Below are positions 1-6,328 of a stretch of DNA of 16,280 bases, piece by piece. Source of the stretch: Verrucomicrobiales bacterium (lineage in GTDB: Bacteria; Verrucomicrobiota; Verrucomicrobiia; Limisphaerales; UBA1100); NCBI GenBank assembly GCA_003517285.1, contig DPAW01000093.1, forward strand, positions 1 through 16,280. Reading direction: 5' to 3'. A program made the translations under genes and the position numbers. Position 1 is the first letter of the stretch. The number at the start of each line of letters is the position of its first letter. Under the pieces are notes generated by a model. It did not search any database. It saw only the letters and a list, made by a program, of their open reading frames with translations, and had not been told where the DNA came from.

Positions 1-343
1 AACGGAACAACTGCGGGATCGAATACCACTTAATGGGCTTCTTGTAGTGGCGCTCGCAGGCGGCGATCATGCGTGCCACCGTGGGGGTCATCTCCGGCCG
101 CATGGATACGGCCCGCTCTCCTTTGTCGGTGAAATTGTATAACTGCCCGACAATCTCCTCGCCACTTTTGGCCGTGTACAGGTCCAAGGGCTCCAGAGGT
201 GGCCCGTCATAGGCCTGAAAGGCGTACCGGCGGGCGACCGTTTGCCACCGGTCAAAAATGTACTCGCGCACATCGGCACTCCAAGCCTCGCCCTTGGGCA
301 AAGGCTCGGGAAAGAAATCACGAAATCCCGGCAGTCGTTCCAC
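1..343 (-). CDS. hisS: Histidyl-tRNA synthetase, N-terminal part (runs off the left edge)
   Basis: Class II aminoacyl-tRNA synthetase that charges tRNA-His in the cytoplasm. The 114 visible codons open with ERLPGFRDFFPE, the usual HisRS beginning, and continue through EPLDLYTAKSGEEIVGQLYNF and the conserved RPEMTPTVAR stretch (about residues 82-91, the family's RPExT element), ending at WYSIPQLFR at the window edge. The rest of the gene lies outside. I chose the GTG at 343-341 because it places the conserved RLPGFRDF at residues 3-10. TTG codons at 349 and 379 are alternatives, and the frame is open back to the stop of the upstream HU-like gene at 395-397. No Shine-Dalgarno sequence is visible at any of these starts. 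The 51-nt gap and shared strand suggest co-transcription with the HU-like gene. HisZ is less likely given how well the catalytic-domain start is kept. Confidence 0.85.
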   Translation of the reverse strand, partial: MERLPGFRDFFPEPLPKGEAWSADVREYIFDRWQTVARRYAFQAYDGPPLEPLDLYTAKSGEEIVGQLYNFTDKGERAVSMRPEMTPTVARMIAACERHYKKPIKWYSIPQLFR

Positions 344-394
344 GCGCAAAGAGAAACAACCGTGGGGCCCCGGGGTCAAGCGCTGGTTGGCGCG

Positions 395-727
395 TTATTC
401 GGCCAATCCCAACTGGGATACCGCGCTCTTCAGCTCTTTACCGGGCCGAAACCGCACCGTTTTCTTGGGCGGAATCTGCACGGTCACCGTGGGGTTTTTG
501 GGATTACGCCCCACGCGGGCCTTGCGGGTGACCACATCAAACACGCCGAAATTGCGCAGCTCCACCTTGCGCCCTTCGGCCAACGCGTCGCTAATGCAAT
601 CGAGTGTATGATGCACAATCACCTGCAGATCGTGCTGACTTACCGGCCGCTCCGTGCCCCCTTGCTGAGCCACATATTGAGCGATCCCCTTCTTGGTTAA
701 TGTGTGATGATCTTCGATAGGAAACAT
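395..727 (-). CDS. HU/IHF-family DNA-binding protein
   Basis: Small nucleoid-associated protein that bends DNA as a dimer. The 110 residues contain the helical dimerisation part (about 10-52) followed by the beta-arm signature ELRNFGVFDVVTRKARVGRNP (about 56-76) and the FRPGKELKSAV tail. The GRNP tip that intercalates into DNA is intact. The protein is about 15-20 residues longer than typical 90-residue HU because of an N-terminal segment (MFPIEDHHTL) before the normal start-like TKKGIAQYVA, plus a short C-terminal tail. ATG at 727 was chosen because AAAGG lies about 7 nt upstream; upstream extension to 781 would run through the candidate -35 box. It is followed by hisS. HU cannot be separated from an IHF subunit by sequence alone, so no symbol is given. 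Confidence 0.85.
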   Translation of the reverse strand: MFPIEDHHTLTKKGIAQYVAQQGGTERPVSQHDLQVIVHHTLDCISDALAEGRKVELRNFGVFDVVTRKARVGRNPKNPTVTVQIPPKKTVRFRPGKELKSAVSQLGLAE

Positions 728-753
728 ACCAGACCTTTCGTTTACTATGAATG

Positions 754-781
754 ATTCTGGACTCCATAGAAGAACCGTCAA
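754..781 (-). promoter_or_regulatory. Candidate sigma-70-type promoter for the HU-like gene
   Basis: On the minus strand a -35 like TTGACG (781-776) is followed after 16 nt by CAGAAT (759-754), matching 5/6 and 4/6 of the consensus. It lies 27 nt upstream of the chosen ATG at 727 and downstream of the terminator at 854-880, where a fresh promoter is expected. This is consensus matching only; no start site is known. Confidence 0.4.
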
Positions 782-800
782 GGGGTTTTTTGAGACGTAA

Positions 801-819
801 ATTGTTCAATTTGAACAAT
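801..819. repeat. Perfect 19-bp palindrome, possible operator
   Basis: ATTGTTCAATTTGAACAAT has two perfect 9-base arms around a single central T. It lies about 20 bp upstream of the candidate -35 of the HU-like gene, in an AT-rich stretch, and has no following T-run, so it does not look like a terminator. Its size and symmetry fit a binding site for a dimeric regulator. The regulator is unknown. Confidence 0.5.
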
Positions 820-853
820 ATCCACATTTTACCTGATCCTCGTTCATTACTAC

Positions 854-880
854 AAAAAACCACCGCATAATGCGGTGGTT
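854..880 (-). terminator. Intrinsic terminator after the hemQ-like gene
   Basis: A perfect inverted repeat occupies 858-880: arms AACCACCGCAT and ATGCGGTGGTT around one base. On the minus strand it is followed by a run of six T (859-854). It lies 30 nt past the stop of the hemQ-like gene, in the right orientation to end that transcript and separate it from the HU-hisS unit. Confidence 0.78.
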
Positions 881-909
881 GATAGAATCGGGCCGTTTTA
901 TAAGAAAAA

Positions 910-1794
910 TTAAAGACTCAAATGTTTCCACAAATCTTCCGGCTTCAGGCGCAGATTGATATAAAACTCACCAAACCCACCGTACCGGGCGCTCACTTCA
1001 TCAAAGCGCATCTCGTAGACAATCTGTTTGACCGAGGCCACCTCTTTCGCCATCAGGGTTACGCCCCACTCCCAATCATCGAGACCCGTACTGCCGGTGA
1101 TCAGCTGACTGATCCGGCCGGCAAACTTCCGTCCCGTGGTTGCGTGACTGCGCATCAACTGCTTGCGATCTTTGAAGTCCAGCCCATACCAGTTCGCATC
1201 TCCATCGTTTTGCAAAAACTTGCGTTGAAACTTTTTTCGTAACTTAGTCCAGCAGGATTCTGCAGGCCAGCCATCGCGTTTTTTGAGCATCGGATAAAAA
1301 CACATCACATCCCAATCCGGCATCTCCGGATACAGTCGGTAATATTTGTAATCCTTATTCCACTGCTGCAGCTCCTCCATCTTCTCCTCAAACGCCTTCG
1401 TGCCGGGCGTCAGTTTAAATTCCCATTTCGCCCGCGCCTCCAAGTCTGCATCCGTCGGCATATAATCCGTCAACTCCGTGACACTGAGATAACTATAAAC
1501 AATCTCCAATGCCCCCGGCGGAAAACAGGCCTCCAAGTCACGATGCAGTTGAGCGAGGCCGGAGAAGTCCTCGTGAAACAACATGAACGCCAAGTCCGCC
1601 TTCCCTCCCACATTCGCATAGGACCGGATCAAGGGATGCGAAGCATTATTATTCGCTTCGCACAACGCCTCCAACTTTTCAAGGGCCTTCGCGCTTCCTG
1701 CCGGCTCCAGCTCCGCCCACACCATCCGGTCCACCCGGTAAAACAAGTGCATCACATGGATGCCCTCTTTCATCGTTACATTCGGCAAACTCAT
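910..1794 (-). CDS. hemQ: HemQ-type coproheme decarboxylase (chlorite-dismutase fold)
   Basis: Predicted to convert coproheme III to haem b in the coproporphyrin-dependent pathway of haem synthesis, in the cytoplasm. The 294 residues show the family landmarks in order: MHLFYRVDR near the N-terminus, CFYPMLKKR (about 165-173, holding the Tyr that acts as radical in characterised HemQ), LMRSH (213-217, the proximal haem His), GRKFAGRISQLITGSTGLDD and VYEMRFDEVSARYGGFGEFY. About 22-24 extra, mostly basic residues (around 175-198) separate YPMLKKR from NWYGL, which lie close together in the homologues I know. ATG at 1794 is preferred over the TTG at 1809, which lies inside a hairpin; neither has a convincing ribosome-binding site. 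Haem rather than chlorite chemistry is inferred from the YPM-KKR motif. Confidence 0.83.
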   Translation of the reverse strand: MSLPNVTMKEGIHVMHLFYRVDRMVWAELEPAGSAKALEKLEALCEANNNASHPLIRSYANVGGKADLAFMLFHEDFSGLAQLHRDLEACFPPGALEIVYSYLSVTELTDYMPTDADLEARAKWEFKLTPGTKAFEEKMEELQQWNKDYKYYRLYPEMPDWDVMCFYPMLKKRDGWPAESCWTKLRKKFQRKFLQNDGDANWYGLDFKDRKQLMRSHATTGRKFAGRISQLITGSTGLDDWEWGVTLMAKEVASVKQIVYEMRFDEVSARYGGFGEFYINLRLKPEDLWKHLSL

Positions 1795-1798
1795 CGTA

Positions 1799-1834
1799 AT
1801 AAAAAGCAAGGCGGAGCCTCTTCAATCTCCCGCC
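1799..1834 (-). terminator. Possible intrinsic terminator or attenuator between the Nramp-like gene and hemQ
   Basis: On the minus strand, GGCGGGAG (1834-1827) pairs with CTCCGCC (1816-1810), with one bulged G and a 10-nt loop. TTGCTTTTTATT follows. It lies 27 nt past the Nramp-like stop but only 5 nt before the hemQ ATG, so it would either end the upstream transcript or partly cover the hemQ start. The T-run is interrupted and the stem is short. Confidence 0.4.
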
Positions 1835-1861
1835 GTTTGGCAAAGGAAAAGCGAGGGCCGA

Positions 1862-3523
1862 TCACCCACTAGTAATCTTTTGATGTAACTGAAACAATCC
1901 CACGCTCGCCATCGCCACCGCGGAAATCCAGAGGAAAACTGTCCATACCGCCCCTGGTTGAAGGGGTTTGTCAGTTTGTTTGTACCTGAAATAGAGCGCG
2001 GCAATGGCCAACAACGGCAGCATCAACGCCTGTGCCATCCCGCCCACGAGAACCAGAGTGACCGGTTTTGGTACAAAGATGAACATCAATGCACAAGCAA
2101 CCGGAACCGCGATGCAACATTGAGACAGCAGTTTTGCCTTCGCTTGCTTGGTTGAAGGTTTCTCAATGCGCCTGAAAAGCACAAGTCCATCCGCCAGTAA
2201 TCGGGCGTTCGAGGCAGAGGCTGTCACCATAGTTGAAAAAAGAACTACAAATGCTCCCACCAAAAAGATCGTTAACCCCGCTTTTCCGAGTGGACGATAC
2301 ATCTCTGACAAATCCTTGATCATACTGTCATCACTGACCCCCACGGAGGCAACCTTTAGTGCAGACACCGCCTTTTCCATTGGCTCAATCAATTCCGAAT
2401 CCTTGTCGCGCTTGCCCTCAGCAGCAATCAATTGGTCCAAATGGCCCGTCGCGACCCCTAACTCCGCTTTCACATGTTCAAGGCGCTGTTTATCCGTCAT
2501 GTCCGCGCCATACACAGTGGATGCATTCATGGCCGCAAGCGCTTTATCGAAATGGCCCTTCACTTCAGTTGAAGAAGATTCGCCCACAGCGACCTTGAGT
2601 TCTGTGAGTTGGCCTTTGCGAAATGCTTCCAATTTGGCTTCCGGCATTTCCGCCCGATGCAGCAAAGCAGATCCCAGTAAAAAGAAAGCTACCGTTGCGC
2701 CGGTATAAACAACCATGGACAACCATGCATCAACTCGCATGATCCGCAACCAACCCTTTGCCCGCTCATACCAAACCGTCGTGGGATTGGCGGTTCCCAC
2801 ATTTTTTGCGTACCCCTTCTCCAAGCACCAATACGGATAATAAATCAGTTCTGAGGCCCCGACACCGATGATTCCAAACGCCGCAAAAGCAGTCGAAAAA
2901 TCACCCGGCAATTGAAACTTCAATCCCTCCTTAATATCAGTCCATGAGATCGAAAATTCCTTCATCCCTTCAGAGGTTTGCAGACTGATTAAGGCAAATA
3001 AAGTGGCGAACGTGAAAAAGACCACCATGATCGTCGAGAAAATTTCCACCGGCTTGTACTTACCGGAAGCAAGAATCGCGATCGTTCCTCCCGATACCAC
3101 CACCGCAATGATACTTGGCCCGTGAGTTCCCAATTCTGAAACCCAGCCCAGTTCCATGACCACTTTTCCAACACTCCCTACGATACCTCCCAACTGAAAC
3201 AGAATACCCACGAACATCAGCAACCAACACCACACCACCCAAGAGACTATGAACCGCGGCCCCGGAACAGTATCCAACGCCTCCAGCGTGGTCATGCCCT
3301 TGGAGATAGCGAAGCGGCCCAGCTCCACCTGCACCAGTACCTTGATCATGCAACCGGCGATAATGAACCACAACAGACTAAAGCCGTATTCAGCCCCCAC
3401 CTTGGGCGTGGCAATCAACTCGCCGGAGCCAACGATGCAGGCGGTGATTATGAGGCCGGGACCGAGGTGCTTAAGGATGCCACGCCAGTCCTTTGGCGCG
3501 TCTTGAGGACCATCCGAAGACAT
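1862..3523 (-). CDS. Atypical Nramp-like membrane transporter with a large soluble insertion
   Basis: Inner-membrane protein of 553 residues with about eleven hydrophobic segments and an Nramp-like beginning (HLGPGLIITACIVGSGELIATPKVGAEYG). In characterised Nramp Mn/Fe transporters the first helix carries DPGN and the sixth carries an M-P-H motif. Here the matching places read GSGE (32-35) and VGASELIYYPYW (about 221-232), so the usual metal ligands are absent and the substrate cannot be assumed. Between the helix ending near residue 290 and the next starting near 412 lies a hydrophilic, helix-prone stretch (about 291-398) rich in Ala, Glu, Lys and Asp; I know of no such long loop in canonical Nramp proteins. 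The frame is intact throughout. The start ATG lacks a Shine-Dalgarno sequence. It follows the M48 protease gene after 42 nt and may share its transcript. Confidence 0.82.
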   Translation of the reverse strand: MSSDGPQDAPKDWRGILKHLGPGLIITACIVGSGELIATPKVGAEYGFSLLWFIIAGCMIKVLVQVELGRFAISKGMTTLEALDTVPGPRFIVSWVVWCWLLMFVGILFQLGGIVGSVGKVVMELGWVSELGTHGPSIIAVVVSGGTIAILASGKYKPVEIFSTIMVVFFTFATLFALISLQTSEGMKEFSISWTDIKEGLKFQLPGDFSTAFAAFGIIGVGASELIYYPYWCLEKGYAKNVGTANPTTVWYERAKGWLRIMRVDAWLSMVVYTGATVAFFLLGSALLHRAEMPEAKLEAFRKGQLTELKVAVGESSSTEVKGHFDKALAAMNASTVYGADMTDKQRLEHVKAELGVATGHLDQLIAAEGKRDKDSELIEPMEKAVSALKVASVGVSDDSMIKDLSEMYRPLGKAGLTIFLVGAFVVLFSTMVTASASNARLLADGLVLFRRIEKPSTKQAKAKLLSQCCIAVPVACALMFIFVPKPVTLVLVGGMAQALMLPLLAIAALYFRYKQTDKPLQPGAVWTVFLWISAVAMASVGLFQLHQKITSG

Positions 3524-3565
3524 GGCGGGAGGCTAGGGATTCACCCGCACAATGACAAGCCCCAC

Positions 3566-4603
3566 CTATTTCCAGCGGACCTCATCCCCTGGCCGAAGAG
3601 CAGTGGCAGTGCGGCCGAGTAAGGTTTTACCAGCGCGTTTAATGGTCGCCTCCGCGGCGCTACGTATTCCAGCCATACGCCGAGCACTGTAAAGGGTAAG
3701 GCCCGGCTTCCATTTCACTATTTTTCGTTGACCGTTTTTGGGGTCAATCAAAACCACCGTGGGATCTTCAGAAATCTTGGCTGGCGTAGGCGATGGCGTT
3801 GCGGGCACCGTCTCGTTTAGCGAACGCGGGCGATACTGCAGCTTGGCCTTAGGCATCAACTTCCGAAGATTAGCGATCCGCTCTTCATCAAGCGGATGAG
3901 TCCTCAAAAACCAGGGCACAGTGCCGCCTTGTTCTTTATTATAATCGGCAAATCGCTGCCAAAAGGCCACGGCCTCCTCCGGATCATAGCCCGCCCGCGC
4001 CATGTAAACCAAACCAATGGTGTCCGCCTCGTTTTCCTGCAAACGACTGTGTGGCAGCTCGGTGCCCAGCGTGGTGCCCAAGCCATAGGCCGCATACAAA
4101 AGATTGCGTGTATTGGAATTCAGCTGGTTCATTTGAGAAATAACCGCAATACCCAAACCTTGGATAGCCAGCACGCGGCTGATTCGTTCCGAGCCATGAT
4201 GCGCCACGGCGTGTGCCACCTCATGCGCCAGCACTGTTGCCATCCCGGCTTCATTCTGGGTAATCGGAAGTAAACCCGTGTACACCCCCACCTTGCCTCC
4301 CGGCAGGCAAAAGGCATTGGCCTCACTGTTTTCAAATAACACAAACTCCCACTGCGCCTTGGGTAAATCTGCCACCGCCGCAATGCGCTGGCCCACCCGT
4401 TGCACCATGGCGGTGGCATTTTGATCCTGACTTAGGGTATTGCTGGCCTTCATCCGGGTAAACGCATCGCGTCCCATCGCCCGTTCCATTGAGGGTGAAA
4501 TCAAATTGAACTGAGACCGCCCCGTTTCCGGCACCGTCGAGCACCCCACCGCACTCCACAGCAACATCACTGCCACCGCGCAACTTCCCAACCAACTACT
4601 CAT
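3566..4603 (-). CDS. M48-family zinc metalloprotease, predicted lipoprotein
   Basis: Predicted envelope protease, probably in quality control of membrane proteins as for the related BepA and LoiP. ATG at 4603 gives a short signal peptide ending in a lipobox-like SAVG-C (Cys21); in-frame starts at 4684 or further upstream would leave an implausibly long region before the hydrophobic stretch. The zinc motif HEVAH is at 127-131, with Glu190 of ENEAD (190-194) as the expected third ligand, and THPLDEERIANL (about 235-246) closes the catalytic domain as usual. A Pro/Thr-rich linker (about 260-280) leads to a 60-residue C-terminal piece (DPKNGQRKIVKWKPGLTLYSARRM onward, ending in LRPGDEVRW) that is not part of the protease and faintly resembles an SLBB or other small beta-grasp domain. 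It has no TPR region, unlike BepA. It is transcribed divergently from the sulfatase gene and lies 42 nt before the Nramp-like gene. Confidence 0.85.
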   Translation of the reverse strand: MSSWLGSCAVAVMLLWSAVGCSTVPETGRSQFNLISPSMERAMGRDAFTRMKASNTLSQDQNATAMVQRVGQRIAAVADLPKAQWEFVLFENSEANAFCLPGGKVGVYTGLLPITQNEAGMATVLAHEVAHAVAHHGSERISRVLAIQGLGIAVISQMNQLNSNTRNLLYAAYGLGTTLGTELPHSRLQENEADTIGLVYMARAGYDPEEAVAFWQRFADYNKEQGGTVPWFLRTHPLDEERIANLRKLMPKAKLQYRPRSLNETVPATPSPTPAKISEDPTVVLIDPKNGQRKIVKWKPGLTLYSARRMAGIRSAAEATIKRAGKTLLGRTATALRPGDEVRWK

Positions 4604-4777
4604 CACGGCCAAACTGAACCAGAAGTCCTCGCATTTCTCAAGCTTGCTCTCCGACCGCACCTCTATCAAAAAGCGATTTGCCATACAATCGGCTCGGTTT
4701 GGTGTGAATAAGTTGGAATTCAATACACCTTCTGGTTCGCCTAAGTTCGGGGAGGTTGCATTGAGCAACTTTTTCGC

Positions 4778-4786
4778 AAGGAGGAG
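4778..4786 (+). promoter_or_regulatory. Strong ribosome-binding site that sets the sulfatase start
   Basis: AAGGAGGAG ends 5 nt before ATG at 4792. This favours that ATG over the in-frame GTG at 4786, which lies on the site itself. It is the clearest Shine-Dalgarno sequence in the window, where most genes have none. Confidence 0.75.
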
Positions 4787-4791
4787 TGGAT

Positions 4792-6327
4792 ATGAGAGAA
4801 AACAATTGGGGGGTATTGTCATTTCTTACGACGGGTATTTTAGGCCTGTTTTTAAACCTAAACCTGAGCGCGCAGCCCGTGCCAATTCCAGTGCCTGCAC
4901 CGGGAGCCAATCCGGCAGCACCCGCGCAAAAGCCAAAACTCTTACCCCCACCCAAACCCGGGGAAAAGCGCGGACCCGACACGCCGAACATCATTTTGAT
5001 TGTCGCCGATGACCTCGGCTGGGGGGATCTCGGTTCGTACGGCCAGCAACTCATCAAGACCCCTTACTTGGACCAGCTCGCGGCCGAAGGCATGCGGTTC
5101 ACGCAGTTTTATGCGGGAGCCCCCTTAGGGAACGCTTCGCGCTGCGCATTGCTTACCGGTAAACACACCGGTCATTCCTACATCCGAGGTAACCGTCCCG
5201 CATCGCTGCGGACCGTTGATACCGTGATCCCCATGTACCTACAAGGCAACGCCCAGTACGAAACAATTGCCCTCGGCAAATGGAATCTGGGCAGCAAAGG
5301 CACTCCGGGTGAGCCGTTCAAAAAAGGCTTCCGCCATTGGCTCGGGTTCGTAGATCAAACCCACGCCAACAACCATTACCCCACCTACGTTTGGCGATAC
5401 GAGCCGGGCATCCGAGGTGTCAATAGCTGGAACGGCGATGTGGTCATCCAGGCCAATACACGCGGCCAGCGCAATGCGTACTCCACCGACCTGCTTACCA
5501 AGGCTGCCTTGAACGCCATCCGTATTTACAAGCCGGACTGGTACAAACATTACCGTCCATTCTTCCTCTACCTATCCTACACCGCCCCTCACGCGAATAA
5601 TCAACTTGCCCGAAAGGCCGGCAACGGAATGGAAGTCCCCACAGACTTCCCTTATAGCGGGGAGAAATGGCCGCGCCCTGAGCGCAACAAAGCCGCCATG
5701 ATTACTCGGCTCGACACCGCTGTCGGCCAGATCATGGCCAAGCTTAAGGAATACAAACTGGACGAGGACACCCTCATCCTGTTCACCAGCGATAACGGTC
5801 CTCATCAGGAAGGCGGCAACAACCCGGCCTTCTTCCGCAGTGCCGGCCCATTCAAGGGAATCAAAGGCAACCTGTACGAGGGCGGTTTGCGTGTTCCCAT
5901 GATTGCCCGCTGGACCGGAAAAATTAAATCCAACACCGTTACTGAAGAACCCTTTGCCCACTGGGATGTGCTGCCAACCCTGCTTTCAGCGGCGCGGGTT
6001 TCCAAACCGCGCGAGATTGATGGCGTATCCTTTTTACCCACCCTACTCGGTCGCGAGCAATTTAAGAAACACGATTTCCTCTACTGGGAAATGCACGAGT
6101 ACGGCTCGCAACAGGCCGCGCGCAAAGGGGACTGGAAAGTCATCCGGCCCGCGCCTGGCAAGGCCTTGGAATTGTACAATCTGAAACGTGATCCGACCGA
6201 GTCACAAAACGTGGCGAGCTTAAACCCAGAAGTGGTGACGGATTTCGAAAACTTCCTGCGCACAGCCCGCACCCGCAGCGTGCTCTGGCCCATCACGCAG
6301 CCCAAGGAAACTGCTAGTCGGCGCTAG
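4792..6327 (+). CDS. Exported sulfatase-fold protein lacking the formylglycine Cys
   Basis: Alkaline-phosphatase-superfamily sulfatase (type I), 511 residues. A signal peptide (hydrophobic 7-26, likely cut near LSA-Q) is followed by a Pro/Ala-rich linker (28-60). Metal-site and active-site landmarks are seen at DDLGWGD (Asp73, Asp74), Arg117, Lys163 in GKW, His267, SDNG (Asp334, Asn335) and KGNLYEGG (Lys358). The signature that normally reads C/S-x-P/A-x-R reads G-N-A-S-R here, so the residue converted to formylglycine is Gly113 (GGG codon at 5128). The conserved His of GKWHLG is Asn165. By analogy with arylsulfatase A, two catalytic residues are lost while the metal ligands remain, so ordinary sulfate-ester hydrolysis is unlikely. 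Binding of sulfated glycans or another hydrolase activity is possible but unproven. The frame is full length and undamaged, arguing against recent decay. It ends 1 nt from the convergent FGE-like gene. Confidence 0.9.
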   Translation: MRENNWGVLSFLTTGILGLFLNLNLSAQPVPIPVPAPGANPAAPAQKPKLLPPPKPGEKRGPDTPNIILIVADDLGWGDLGSYGQQLIKTPYLDQLAAEGMRFTQFYAGAPLGNASRCALLTGKHTGHSYIRGNRPASLRTVDTVIPMYLQGNAQYETIALGKWNLGSKGTPGEPFKKGFRHWLGFVDQTHANNHYPTYVWRYEPGIRGVNSWNGDVVIQANTRGQRNAYSTDLLTKAALNAIRIYKPDWYKHYRPFFLYLSYTAPHANNQLARKAGNGMEVPTDFPYSGEKWPRPERNKAAMITRLDTAVGQIMAKLKEYKLDEDTLILFTSDNGPHQEGGNNPAFFRSAGPFKGIKGNLYEGGLRVPMIARWTGKIKSNTVTEEPFAHWDVLPTLLSAARVSKPREIDGVSFLPTLLGREQFKKHDFLYWEMHEYGSQQAARKGDWKVIRPAPGKALELYNLKRDPTESQNVASLNPEVVTDFENFLRTARTRSVLWPITQPKETASRR

Positions 6328-6328
6328 G

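Noticed and set aside
199..700. Several open plus-strand frames opposite hisS and the HU-like gene.
   Set aside because: They have no family resemblance, and both minus-strand products are clear.
4786..4791. GTG at 4786 as the sulfatase start.
   Set aside because: It overlaps the Shine-Dalgarno sequence AAGGAGGAG; ATG at 4792 has ideal spacing.
4604..4791. Divergent promoters between the M48 protease and sulfatase genes.
   Set aside because: Only weak hexamers were found (best TTGGTG then AATACA after 17 nt, 3/6 for the -10). A promoter must exist, but the sequence does not fix its place.
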